From: Pseudovibrio zosterae
Lineage (GTDB): Bacteria > Pseudomonadota > Alphaproteobacteria > Rhizobiales > Stappiaceae
DNA: 64,000 bases
NCBI RefSeq assembly: GCF_033843645.1
Contig: NZ_JAWXVZ010000007.1
Span: forward strand, 186,001 to 250,000
Direction: 5' to 3'
In this document: one piece after another, positions 33,747 to 41,526 of the stretch
Layout: each line of letters opens with the position of its first letter
Position numbering within the stretch: the first letter of the stretch is position 1
The notes under the pieces: model-generated
Seen by the model: the letters and a program-made list of their open reading frames with translations, nothing else
Told to the model about the DNA's origin: nothing
The model's database searches: none
Made by a program: the position numbers and the translations under genes

Positions 33747-35021
33747 ATGCGAACTCATGCAGTTGCTTCGTTTAGGAAGCTTACTCCCGGTATGTTGGCC
33801 TCTCAGCGGCTGGCTATGGCCAATGACATTGTTGAAACGACCAAGGCTGAGGTTGCGCTCGCGTTGAAGAAGTCGGCCCCTGCCCTCGGGATTGATGGAA
33901 CGACCTACCATGTACTCGATATTCTCATTGGCCTGACCAAGGCAGATGACTGGAAGACTGACCGCCGGCCTCTCGTCGCGATCTCAAATGAGAAACTTGC
34001 GGAATATGTGTGCCGTTCCAAACGCACGGTTGTCAGATGCCTTAAGAAGCTCGTCGAGGCTGGCGTTCTTGCCTACCGGGACAGTTCCACAGGCCGGCGG
34101 TTTATCTATCGCAATGACACCACTGGCGAAATTGATCGGGGCTATGGCCTGGACTTCTCTCCTGCACGCCAACGTGTCGCGGAACTCAAGAGAATTGCGG
34201 CAGAGTTCGCTGCCCGGTTGAAAGCGGAGCAAGAGGCCAAGCGCAGTGTAAACCGGTTGTCCCGTGCCATTCAGGACATGCTGGATCTGGGCGTTGGTGA
34301 TGCCAATCTGGCGATAGAGTTTGCCCAGTCCTTGGCAGAAGCCATGTCACGGCCATGCCATGTCCTGGAGAGGGCAGAGATCCTGCAAAGCCTTTATGAG
34401 CAGCTCTTGGAGGCATTGGCAACAGATGGAAGTGATGTGATTTTTAAAGTAATGCCACCCGAGGGTGACATTGATGTCACTCCATATAATAATACAAACT
34501 CTCAAAACTCTATAGATAGTAAAAAAAGGACATCGGCTGACGCCGATGACATCGAAACCAACGCCTCCGGCGATAATGCTCCTGAAAAGGAGCAAATCCG
34601 CAAACCGCGTGCCGCCTCACGATCACCGTTAAAAGAAGGATCCGCTGTTGGCTTTACTGGCGTTAGCCAACAGGGAGAGCTGAACCCGCAACTCTCAGCA
34701 GTCTCCATTGGCTTGGTTGAGTTGGCAACGGCGAACCTTCAAGAAACCCTTGGGGTGAAGTTTACAAGCTGGGCAAGGCTGGTTGCGTCGGCCGAGCAAA
34801 CATGTCTGCTAGTTGGCTTGTCTTTAAGTGGCTGGAACTCCGCCGTCTCTAGGGTTGGCGACAAGATGGCGGCGACAGTTCTTGCGATGACTGCCGAGAA
34901 AGCCTTGCGCGATCCGGAAGCGATTTCCAGCCCTGGCGGCTATTTCCGCGCCTGTATTGACCGAGCAATTGATGGAAAGTTGCTGCTGCATAAATCGCTT
35001 TACGGACTGGCTGAAAGTTAG
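33747..35021 (+). CDS. repC: Replication initiator RepC
   Basis: RepC (424 residues from ATG 33747; a GTG at 33732 adds five) initiates replication and acts in cis. Family blocks seen are KLTPGMLASQRLA, ALKKSAPALGIDGTTYHVLDILIGLTKADDW, RPLVAISNEKLAEYVCRSKRTVVRCLKKLVEAGVLAYRDSSTGRRF and GYGLDFSPARQRVAELK in the N-terminal DNA-binding half. The C-terminal half has SWARLVASAEQTCLLVGLS and ISSPGGYFRACIDRA. The central part of the gene turns markedly AT-rich, where repABC origins are located. It is normal family length and looks intact. Confidence 0.94.
   Translation: MRTHAVASFRKLTPGMLASQRLAMANDIVETTKAEVALALKKSAPALGIDGTTYHVLDILIGLTKADDWKTDRRPLVAISNEKLAEYVCRSKRTVVRCLKKLVEAGVLAYRDSSTGRRFIYRNDTTGEIDRGYGLDFSPARQRVAELKRIAAEFAARLKAEQEAKRSVNRLSRAIQDMLDLGVGDANLAIEFAQSLAEAMSRPCHVLERAEILQSLYEQLLEALATDGSDVIFKVMPPEGDIDVTPYNNTNSQNSIDSKKRTSADADDIETNASGDNAPEKEQIRKPRAASRSPLKEGSAVGFTGVSQQGELNPQLSAVSIGLVELATANLQETLGVKFTSWARLVASAEQTCLLVGLSLSGWNSAVSRVGDKMAATVLAMTAEKALRDPEAISSPGGYFRACIDRAIDGKLLLHKSLYGLAES
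34441..34535. other. Candidate replication origin (AT-rich segment within repC)
   Basis: Inside repC a strongly AT-rich run with ATATAATAATACAAA and TATAGATAGTAAAAAAAG follows a perfect dyad, GTGACAT-TG-ATGTCAC (34465-34480). In characterised repABC plasmids the origin maps to an AT-rich stretch in the middle of repC, so this is the best candidate for oriV. Confidence 0.55.
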
Positions 35022-35441
35022 GGGGTGGCATGCCTGACATGGGTATGGTGCAAACTCTCAACAATTCGGGTTTGGGCCGATTTTGGATCTTTAGCTTCCC
35101 ACTTGGTGTGTCTGGGTGTCAGGTCAGGTTTAGTCCTTGTAACGTTCAGGGCAAAGGCAGTTTGCTGGGTATGCAATTGGCTCGCCGCCGCGCGGTCCGG
35201 CCTTGCGAATGCTTGATCCCTGCTTCGTCTTTCTGCCAAGCCGGTCAAGTCGTCTTACGGGGCAGGAAGCCCGATATAGATTTCCTGCGGATCGGTTTGG
35301 CACACAAGAGCTACAGAGCCGAAGCTGGAATTTTATGTGATACCATTTTTGAAAGCCGCGGTCCGTGGGCTTCAAAAATTCTGAGAGCAGATACGCTGTC
35401 CGAAGACGCTGATTACGACAGCATAGCTTCTAAGGCCCAAT
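35022..35441. other. Post-repC region, no confident gene
   Basis: About 420 bases lie between repC and a strong terminator. A 137-codon open frame starts at 35030, nine bases past repC, and its stop overlaps the terminator by two bases, which is suggestive. Its product (rich in Cys, Arg and Gly) shows no domain and its composition looks like an out-of-frame read. The hairpin TTTTGAA/TTCAAAA near 35347-35377 interrupts it. I do not call a gene. Confidence 0.4.
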
Positions 35442-35490
35442 AAAAAATCCAGACAGAGAGCCATAATTTAACTCTCTGTCTGGATTTTTT
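35442..35490. terminator. Strong bidirectional terminator between repC region and acr3
   Basis: Two perfect 19-base arms (35442-35460 and 35472-35490) begin with six A and end with six T, so a GC-containing core stem is flanked by A/T tracts that give a U-run in either direction. It insulates the repABC transcript from the convergent arsenic operon. Confidence 0.9.
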
Positions 35491-35516
35491 CCGGGAGGTC
35501 CCCTCCCCTGCCCTTG

Positions 35517-36563
35517 CTAGTATTTTGCAGTCACTTCGCTGTTTTCACCGACAGCAAGATCGTATGAAGTTCGTGTTCGGTTGGCATAGCGGACAAGTGC
35601 AAGCATCAAAGGCACTTCAACAAGAACACCAACGATGGTGGCCAATGCTGCTCCCGAATGCACACCAAAAAGAGCAATGGCTACAGCCACGGCCAACTCG
35701 AAGAAATTGGAGGCACCGATCATTGCGCCGGGCGCGGCGATGTTATGCGGTTGGCGCCAACGCTCCATCCACTTGTAAGTAAGGTAGAAAATCAGGACTG
35801 TTTGAATGATCAGCGGTATTGCGATCAGTACGATGTCGGTTGGGTTGCTAAGAATGTTATCGGCTTGCAGTCCGAACAGGATAAACACGGTCGCAACCAA
35901 TCCGAAGATGGAAAGAGGCTTCAGGCTCACTGTGAACCTTTGGATTGCGGCTTCCGTTTTTAACAACTGTCGTGTTAGCACCCCTGCCCCGAGCGGCAGA
36001 ACCACAAACAGGAAAACAGAGATTATCAGGAGATCCCAAGGAACAAAGATTTCGGAGAGGCCAAGAAGCAGTGCCGTGATTGGAGCAAATGCGAAAAGCA
36101 TGATCAAATCATTCACAGCGACCTGGGTTACGGTGTATCCAGGATTGCCTTTTGTAAGGTAACTCCAGACGAACACCATTGCTGTACACGGTGCAACCCC
36201 AAGCAAAATCATTCCAGCGATATAGGCGTCTGCGGTTTCCGTTTCGATGAGACCTGCATACACAAAGCGCATGAAGACGATTGCCAGCAGTGCCATGCTG
36301 AATGGCTTGATCAACCAGTTCATTATGATTGTGATCATCAGCCCTTGCGGCTGGCGAAAGCAGTTTCTGACCTCCGTGAATTTCACCGCAATCATCATCG
36401 GATAGATCATAAGCCATATGAGAATGGTAATCACAAGGTTGATACCGTAGATCTCAGTAGAGGCGATCCAGGCGAACAAACTTGGAAGCATGGCGTTTGC
36501 GGCTACGCCGCTCACCATGGCCAGCGCGATCCATACGGTCAGGTATCGTTCAAATAGAGACAT
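35517..36563 (-). CDS. acr3: Arsenite efflux permease, ACR3 family
   Basis: The 348-residue protein (ATG at 36563, GGAGA six bases upstream; an earlier ATG at 36605 is less likely) has about ten membrane helices of the bile-acid/arsenite (BART) fold. Characteristic parts are MSLFERYLTVWIALAMVSG, MIYPMMIAVKFTEV, NWLIKPFSMALLAI, and GVAPCTAMVFVWSYLTKG with the Cys essential for As(III)/H+ antiport. Later comes GASNFFELAVAVAIALFG, the second broken-helix motif. It exports arsenite driven by the proton gradient. It lies 47 bases downstream of arsR, with its own operator copy in the gap. No arsenate reductase gene is nearby. Confidence 0.93.
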   Translation of the reverse strand: MSLFERYLTVWIALAMVSGVAANAMLPSLFAWIASTEIYGINLVITILIWLMIYPMMIAVKFTEVRNCFRQPQGLMITIIMNWLIKPFSMALLAIVFMRFVYAGLIETETADAYIAGMILLGVAPCTAMVFVWSYLTKGNPGYTVTQVAVNDLIMLFAFAPITALLLGLSEIFVPWDLLIISVFLFVVLPLGAGVLTRQLLKTEAAIQRFTVSLKPLSIFGLVATVFILFGLQADNILSNPTDIVLIAIPLIIQTVLIFYLTYKWMERWRQPHNIAAPGAMIGASNFFELAVAVAIALFGVHSGAALATIVGVLVEVPLMLALVRYANRTRTSYDLAVGENSEVTAKY

Positions 36564-36577
36564 GTCATTCTCCGTTA

Positions 36578-36593
36578 ATCGTCGATAGGCGAT
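36578..36593. promoter_or_regulatory. ArsR operator candidate upstream of acr3
   Basis: ATCGTC-GATA-GGCGAT is a 16-bp dyad with one mismatch between the arsR stop and the acr3 start. It matches the perfect copy upstream of arsR at 36950 in 15 of 16 positions, so acr3 may have its own ArsR-controlled promoter. Confidence 0.7.
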
Positions 36594-36609
36594 GTAAATG
36601 GGCAAATTT

Positions 36610-36933
36610 TTAGCCTAGGGCATCCGCAAGAAGGTGTTGGTAACGCTTTAACTTGGCCTCGTTGACGGAGTAGCACACTTTGGGTCGCTGGTTCTCTGCG
36701 TCTACCAAACCAGCTTCTTTCAAAATCCGGATATGTTCAGATACGGTGGATTGCGCCAGCCCAAGTGCGGACACCAGATCCTGCCCTACACAACCGCTCT
36801 GCGCCAACATTATGCGAATGAGTTTCACCCGCGCAGGATGGGACAGGGCCTTGCACAAGGAGGCCAGCTCTTGATCCAGCAATGGTTGATCCAACACAGG
36901 AACTATGGTTGGACAGCAAACTTGGTCTGACAC
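36610..36933 (-). CDS. arsR: ArsR-family arsenic-responsive repressor
   Basis: The 107-residue SmtB/ArsR winged-helix repressor has ALSHPARVKLIRIML, the recognition segment LVSALGLAQSTVSEHIRILKEAGLVDAE and a short wing (RPKVCYSVNE). The canonical ELCVCDL arsenic site of E. coli ArsR is absent. Instead there is a vicinal pair Cys6-Cys7 at the N-terminus and Cys48, an arrangement like the Cys15/Cys16/Cys55 site of Corynebacterium glutamicum ArsR. Cys27 is also present. As(III) binding should release it from the two identical-type dyads upstream of arsR and acr3. Confidence 0.9.
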   Translation of the reverse strand: MSDQVCCPTIVPVLDQPLLDQELASLCKALSHPARVKLIRIMLAQSGCVGQDLVSALGLAQSTVSEHIRILKEAGLVDAENQRPKVCYSVNEAKLKRYQHLLADALG

Positions 36934-36949
36934 TCTTGCTACTTCCTAT

Positions 36950-36965
36950 ATCGTCGATAGACGAT
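36950..36965. promoter_or_regulatory. ArsR operator upstream of arsR
   Basis: ATCGTC-GATA-GACGAT is a perfect 16-bp inverted repeat 16 bases upstream of the arsR start codon. It recurs (one change) before acr3. Confidence 0.75.
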
Positions 36966-37041
36966 TAATGTCACACCGCGCTCACGAGGTCAACTTCTTA
37001 TTCCTAGTAGAGACGGGGCGGCCCGGCCCTAAGCGAACGAG

Positions 37042-37635
37042 CTATGATGCTTTGTCCGCCCCACGCTCACGGGCTTGGAAATGATACTCATGGTTTGGCC
37101 TCATACCGGTGGCGGAAGCCAAGCGATTGCTCATATTGAAGAAACTCGCAACCTCGCATATGTCCCAGATATCTTCCTCTGAAAAGCCGTGCTCGCGGAG
37201 AAGGTCGCGATCATCGGCGGTTAGTTCCGCGCTTTTCGTTGTTAACTTCATGGCAAAATCGAGCATTACCCGTTGTCGGTCGGTAACATCTGCGTACCGA
37301 TAATTTAGGGTAATCGCTTCACCCAAAACTGGATCTCCGGTGTATTGGCGCAGTGCGGCCCCATGTGCAACTTGGCAGTACCAGCAGTCGTTTGCAGATG
37401 AAACCACGACGGCGATCATTTCTCTTTCTTCCTTCGTAAGCCCTGAGTGCCCGAGCATGAGCTCGTTATAGTATTGGGAGAATACGCGAAGCTTCTCCGG
37501 TCGGTGGGCATAGGAAACAAGCACATTTGGGATCAGGCCAAGCTTTGCCTGGCACTTTGAAAACAAGATGGCTATGTCTTCAGGCAGATCAATTGGTAGG
37601 TATAGGTCCAGCTCAACTGGTGCTTTCTTTGGCAT
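37042..37635 (-). CDS. Peroxidase-related (AhpD-like/carboxymuconolactone decarboxylase fold) protein
   Basis: The 197-residue protein belongs to the uncharacterised peroxidase-related AhpD-like group. The thiol-active motif is NDCWYCQVAHG, with Cys84, Cys87 and His91, preceded by EREMIAVVVSSAN as in AhpD. The C-terminal half has RQRVMLDFAMKLTTKSAELTADDRDLLREHGFSEEDIWDICEVASFFNMSNRLA, standard for the group. It probably reduces peroxides or acts as a thiol carrier in the cytosol. It is monocistronic, divergent from pepT with the two parS sites in between. Confidence 0.83.
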   Translation of the reverse strand: MPKKAPVELDLYLPIDLPEDIAILFSKCQAKLGLIPNVLVSYAHRPEKLRVFSQYYNELMLGHSGLTKEEREMIAVVVSSANDCWYCQVAHGAALRQYTGDPVLGEAITLNYRYADVTDRQRVMLDFAMKLTTKSAELTADDRDLLREHGFSEEDIWDICEVASFFNMSNRLASATGMRPNHEYHFQARERGADKAS

Positions 37636-37725
37636 GTGCCCTCCCCTCTTGCGGTGTCTTCCACCTTAAGGGTAGCACAACCATAGACATCCTTGTTCTA
37701 CCTACATCGGCCAAGTGAAAGGCGT

Positions 37726-37741
37726 GTTGACAGCTGTCAAC
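37726..37741. promoter_or_regulatory. parS centromere site 1
   Basis: GTTGACAGCTGTCAAC is a perfect 16-bp palindrome matching the repABC parS consensus GTT-N4-GC-N4-AAC. It lies 2.7 kb downstream of repC in the promoter gap between the AhpD-like gene and pepT. RepB is the expected ligand. Confidence 0.85.
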
Positions 37742-37783
37742 TGCCCTCACCTGTCTCGGCCAAGACAGCACTCCCATCTACGC

Positions 37784-37799
37784 GTTGACAGCTGTCAAC
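37784..37799. promoter_or_regulatory. parS centromere site 2
   Basis: This is an identical second copy of GTTGACAGCTGTCAAC, 58 bases (start to start) from site 1. Two identical palindromes this close in a non-coding gap, next to a repABC operon, make a partition-site cluster far more likely than chance. Confidence 0.85.
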
Positions 37800-37884
37800 T
37801 TTCTCGCGGATCTGCTGTTGCTAGCAATACAGAATGGCTTATAGCTAGGCCATGCATTTCAGAAATTACATTCAAGAGGTAAAT

Positions 37885-39126
37885 ATGGCGGACGAACTTA
37901 ACAAGCAACTCATTTCCAATTTCTTCCGATACTTGAAGATCTCAAGCCAGAGTGATCCGCGCGCCAACACCATCCCCTCTTCATCTGGGCAATGGGAAAG
38001 CGCTCGTTGCCTCGAAGCCGAGCTGAAAGCAATTGGGCTTAAAAACATCAAACTCTCAGAGGAGTGCATCCTGACAGGCTATTTGCCCGGGACTGTTCAG
38101 GGCGTTGATAAAGTCGGGTTTTGCGCGCACATGGACACTGTAGACGTTTCATTGTCTCCTCACGTTCGCCCGCAAATTCTGACGTATGATGGTGAAGATC
38201 TTTGCCTGAATTCAGAGCAGAACATTTGGTTTAAAGCCGTAGAGCATCCGGAAGCAGCGCCCTACGTCGGTCAAGAGATCATCTTTTCGGATGGAACGAG
38301 TGTGCTCGGTGCCGACAACAAATCCGCGATAGCCATCATTATGACCCTGTTGAAAGAACTATATGAAACGGGAGAGCCTCACGGAGATATCTACGTCGCG
38401 TTTGTTCCGGATGAGGAAATCGGATTGGTCGGGTCAAAGCGAATGGAACTATCTGACTTCCCAGTCGAGTATGCGTACACAATTGACGGCGGAGAAATTG
38501 GAGAGGTCGTTTACGAGACATTCAATGCCGCATCAGTCACTGTCACTATCGAAGGCGTGACTGCACACCCAATGACGGCGAAGGGTGTTTTGGTTAACCC
38601 CATCCTGGTGGCGCAAGATTTTATCGCAAAGTTCGATAGAAAACAGACGCCCGAGGAAACAGAGGGTCGTGAAGGTTTCTGGTGGTTCGGAGGTGTTTCC
38701 GGAAATCAGAACAGCTGTCAACTTCAGATGAATATCCGGGATCACGATCTGTCCAACTTTAGGAGCCGAAAGGAGTTTGTCCTTGCTGCAGTTGAAGAGC
38801 TCAAAGCTGAATATCCGCGGGCGAACATCACGTGCAAACTAACAGATGTCTATGGAAACATCTCTAACTCGGTGAAGCCAAGTCATCGCGCGATTGCGCA
38901 AATTTATGAGGCGATGGAAGCTGTCGGTGTAGCGCCGAAAACCATAGCCATGCGCGGCGGGACGGATGGTTCAGCCCTCGCTGAAAAGGGCTTGGTTGTT
39001 CCGAACTACTTCACAGGCGGGCACAACTTTCACTCTCGCTTTGAGTTTTTGCCAGTGCCAGCGTTCCGCGCAGCCTATAATGTGACGAGAAAGATCGTTG
39101 ATATTGTGGCTCAGCGAGCGCGGTAG
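37885..39126 (+). CDS. pepT: Peptidase T (tripeptide aminopeptidase)
   Basis: This M20-family dizinc aminopeptidase cleaves N-terminal residues from tripeptides in the cytosol. I chose the ATG at 37885 (413 residues, GAGGT upstream); an ATG at 37852 would add 11. Metal and catalytic motifs run in order: GFCAHMDTVD (His ligand and Asp), GTSVLGADNKSAIAI (bridging Asp), VPDEEIGLVGSKRM (catalytic Glu), and GGTDGSALAEKGLVVPNYFTGGHNFHSRFEF (C-terminal His ligand). The lid domain holds VTIEGVTAHPMTAKG. PepT proteins are about 405-415 residues, so this is full length. The parS pair sits in its promoter region. Confidence 0.94.
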   Translation: MADELNKQLISNFFRYLKISSQSDPRANTIPSSSGQWESARCLEAELKAIGLKNIKLSEECILTGYLPGTVQGVDKVGFCAHMDTVDVSLSPHVRPQILTYDGEDLCLNSEQNIWFKAVEHPEAAPYVGQEIIFSDGTSVLGADNKSAIAIIMTLLKELYETGEPHGDIYVAFVPDEEIGLVGSKRMELSDFPVEYAYTIDGGEIGEVVYETFNAASVTVTIEGVTAHPMTAKGVLVNPILVAQDFIAKFDRKQTPEETEGREGFWWFGGVSGNQNSCQLQMNIRDHDLSNFRSRKEFVLAAVEELKAEYPRANITCKLTDVYGNISNSVKPSHRAIAQIYEAMEAVGVAPKTIAMRGGTDGSALAEKGLVVPNYFTGGHNFHSRFEFLPVPAFRAAYNVTRKIVDIVAQRAR

Positions 39127-39147
39127 CAAGCAAATAGGTTGAAAGAT

Positions 39148-39180
39148 GCCTGCCGGTCCTGAAGATGAAGACCGGCAGGC
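39148..39180. terminator. Hairpin between convergent pepT and acyl-CoA dehydrogenase
   Basis: GCCTGCCGGTC and GACCGGCAGGC form a perfect 11-bp stem around an 11-base loop, centred between two convergent stop codons. No U-run follows on either strand, so it may block readthrough by structure or need Rho. Confidence 0.55.
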
Positions 39181-39189
39181 TGCCGACAA

Positions 39190-40428
39190 TCAGATGCGTT
39201 CAGGGGTGTGCTTTCGGAGTTCCGCTCTAGCAATCTGGCGTCGGTGTACAGCGTCCGGCCCGTCGGCAAACCGAAGGGTTCGAAGGTTTGTCCATTGTTG
39301 GGCAAGTGTCGTGTCTTGGCTAATGCCTTTGGCACCCAGCAGCTGCATGGCTTCGTCCGTAACCTTCAGTGCCATGCGCGGTGCGACTACCTTGATTTGG
39401 CTGATCCAAATGGCTGCTTCTTTGGGTGTTGCGTGGTCCATCATCCACGCAGCCTTGAGGCAGAGTAGCCGCGCCTGTTCAATTTCCATGCGGCATAAGG
39501 CAATAATGTCGTGGTTTGCTCCAAGCTGGTGCAGAGGCTTGCCAAATGCTTCGCGGGTGAGGGCGCGTTTGCACAGGGTCTCAAGAGCGGCTTCTGCAAG
39601 GCCAATTGCACGCATGCAGTGGTGAATGCGGCCCGGTCCAAGGCGCCCTTGAGCGACTTCAAATCCAGCGCCTTCCTCCAACAACATGTTTTCAGCTGGA
39701 ACACGAACCTCTTCAAATCGAATGTGCATGTGTCCATGCGGCGCGTCATCGTGGCCGAACACCTCCATTGGCCTCAGCTTCGTAATGCCCGGCGTATCAG
39801 ACGGGACAACGATCATCGAATGTTGCCGATGCTTTCCGCTGTCCGTCGGTGTATGGACCATGACAATGTAAACTGCGCAGCGGGGATCGCCCGCGCCGGA
39901 GGCCCACCATTTCTCGCCGTTTAAAACATAGCTATCCCCATCTCGGATGCAGGACATGCGCAAGTTCGTGGCGTCAGAAGAGCCCACATCCGGCTCCGTC
40001 ATGAGATATGCAGAGCGGATTTGTCCATTTAGAAGGGGCGTAAGCCAACGCTCCTTGAGGGCAGGGGTGCCATAGCGTTCCAGAACCTCCATGTTGCCCG
40101 TGTCCGGTGCATTGCAGTTGAACACTTCCGGGCCCAGCCGAGACTTTCCCATCTCCTCTGCCAGGTAGGCATACTCCACGGTAGTCAGTCCGTAGCCTCT
40201 TTCCGAATCAGTAAGCCAGAAATTCCAAAGGCCGCGCTCTCTGGCCTTTGCCTTTAGCCCCTCAAGGATTTCGGTCTGTCTTGCTGTGAAGGTCCAGCGT
40301 CCTTCGCGTGGCACTTCATCGAAGTACTCTTGCTCAAGCGGAAGAACCTCGTCCTGTATCATTTCGGAAATCATTGCAATCAAAGGTTTAACTTTGTCAC
40401 TGGCACCTAGATCCATGGCAGCCGGCAT
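39190..40428 (-). CDS. Acyl-CoA dehydrogenase (ACAD10/11-like group)
   Basis: The 412-residue flavoenzyme has an acyl-CoA dehydrogenase N-terminal helical domain, then AYLMTEPDVGSSDATNLRMSC and GEKWWASGAGDPRCAVYIVM of the middle beta domain (FAD contacts), then the C-terminal helical domain with REAFGKPLHQLGANHDIIALCRMEIEQARLL and AMQLLGAKGISQDTTLAQQWTNLRTLRFADGPDAVHRRQIA. This long form (about 410 rather than 385) with the ADGPDEVH-like ending matches the ACAD10/11-type group. It is divergent from SDR-MaoC-SDR-kinase-TetR; the neighbouring APH-like kinase suggests it could act on 4-phosphoacyl-CoA rather than perform ordinary alpha,beta-dehydrogenation. Confidence 0.9.
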   Translation of the reverse strand: MPAAMDLGASDKVKPLIAMISEMIQDEVLPLEQEYFDEVPREGRWTFTARQTEILEGLKAKARERGLWNFWLTDSERGYGLTTVEYAYLAEEMGKSRLGPEVFNCNAPDTGNMEVLERYGTPALKERWLTPLLNGQIRSAYLMTEPDVGSSDATNLRMSCIRDGDSYVLNGEKWWASGAGDPRCAVYIVMVHTPTDSGKHRQHSMIVVPSDTPGITKLRPMEVFGHDDAPHGHMHIRFEEVRVPAENMLLEEGAGFEVAQGRLGPGRIHHCMRAIGLAEAALETLCKRALTREAFGKPLHQLGANHDIIALCRMEIEQARLLCLKAAWMMDHATPKEAAIWISQIKVVAPRMALKVTDEAMQLLGAKGISQDTTLAQQWTNLRTLRFADGPDAVHRRQIARAELRKHTPERI

Positions 40429-40562
40429 AATGTTTTTCTCCCTGAAATCGATGAATAAATGGTCCTTCGAAGCGGTCTCAAGTCTCTCCCATGCCCGATG
40501 AAACCTACTCGTAAGGATGGTCAGGCTGCAGCAGTTTCCCCTTTACAAACTGAGGCATACGC

Positions 40563-40584
40563 AAACATACTACTGAGTATGTTT
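40563..40584. promoter_or_regulatory. TetR-type operator in the divergent acyl-CoA promoter
   Basis: Arms AAACATACT and AGTATGTTT form a perfect 22-bp inverted repeat with a four-base ACTG centre, in the 272-base gap between the acyl-CoA dehydrogenase and the SDR-led operon. The TetR-family gene ending that operon is the natural candidate to bind it and control both directions. Confidence 0.72.
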
Positions 40585-40700
40585 TTTACGTCCCGGAAGG
40601 TCAAGTAAGTTGGACCTCTGATGTAAGCCAGAAATTTCTGTGGCATTACTACAGGTAGCTTGAACCACAACCTGACGGGGCAATCTGGGAGGAGGATCAC

Positions 40701-41519
40701 TTGAGTTACCTTGAAGATCTGTTCAGTGTCTCGGGAAAGGTCGCGCTTGTGACCGGTGGTGGGACAGGCATCGGTTACATGATTGCGTCAGCGCTGGCGC
40801 ATGGAGGGGCGCGGGTTTTAATTTGTTCTCGCAAGCTTGATGCGGTTGAGGAGGCTGCGCAGCGCATAAATGGGGAAGACCCAAGGGGCGTTGTCGAAGC
40901 GTTTCAAGCGGATGTGTCATCAGAGCAAAGCGTTGAAGCTCTGGTCGCAGAGGTGCGCGGTCGTACGGGTAAGTTGGATATACTCGTCAACAATGCAGGC
41001 GTCACATGGGGGGAGCGGCTCGAAAAGTTTCCCTTCGAGGCCTGGCAGAAGGTGATGGACGTTAATGTTGCTGGTCTTTTTCACCTTACACGCTGCCTCT
41101 TACCGCTTTTGAAGGCGTCGGCAACAGGGGATGAGCCAGCCCGCGTTATCAATCTTGGGTCTGTCATGGGATCAACCCCCATTGGCGATGGCGCATATTC
41201 CTACGCGGCCTCAAAGGCTGCGGTACACCATCTGACCCAGATCCTTGCTAAGGAGTTGGCAGCTGACCGCATTACGGTCAATGCCTTTGCGCCGGGTCCG
41301 TTTCAGTCGAAGATGACCCGCTTTGCCACGGGCACTGAGGAAAAAGCAGCGCGAGTGGGAGAGAATGTCCCTCTTGGCCGCATTGGAAGGCCTGAAGATG
41401 TTGGCGGTGCTGCGTTGTTCTTGTGCAGCAAAGCGGGGTCATATGTAACCGGCGCCGTGCTGCCTCTGTGTGGTGGCATTCACGTGGCAACGGGCACGAG
41501 CCTGTTCGATATGAGTTGA
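40701..41519 (+). CDS. Short-chain dehydrogenase/reductase
   Basis: The 272-residue classical SDR has TGGGTGIGYMIA for cofactor binding, NNAGVTWG, SVMGS with the catalytic Ser, and YSYAASKAAVHHL with the Tyr and Lys. The start is TTG at 40701, supported by AGGAGG five to six bases upstream; no in-frame ATG fits as well. It is the first gene of a five-gene operon running to the TetR gene and should oxidise or reduce a hydroxyacyl or ketoacyl intermediate. The MaoC gene follows after seven bases. Confidence 0.87.
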   Translation: MSYLEDLFSVSGKVALVTGGGTGIGYMIASALAHGGARVLICSRKLDAVEEAAQRINGEDPRGVVEAFQADVSSEQSVEALVAEVRGRTGKLDILVNNAGVTWGERLEKFPFEAWQKVMDVNVAGLFHLTRCLLPLLKASATGDEPARVINLGSVMGSTPIGDGAYSYAASKAAVHHLTQILAKELAADRITVNAFAPGPFQSKMTRFATGTEEKAARVGENVPLGRIGRPEDVGGAALFLCSKAGSYVTGAVLPLCGGIHVATGTSLFDMS

Positions 41520-41526
41520 GGGGGCT

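Noticed and set aside
35030..35443. 137-codon open frame directly after repC
   Set aside because: Position is suggestive but the product looks like an out-of-frame read, with no domain and a hairpin inside; I described the region without calling a gene.
38707..38722. Third parS-like sequence (AACAGCTGTCAAC) inside pepT
   Set aside because: Only 12 of 16 positions match the two upstream sites and the left GTT arm is absent; it lies in coding sequence, so it is probably chance.
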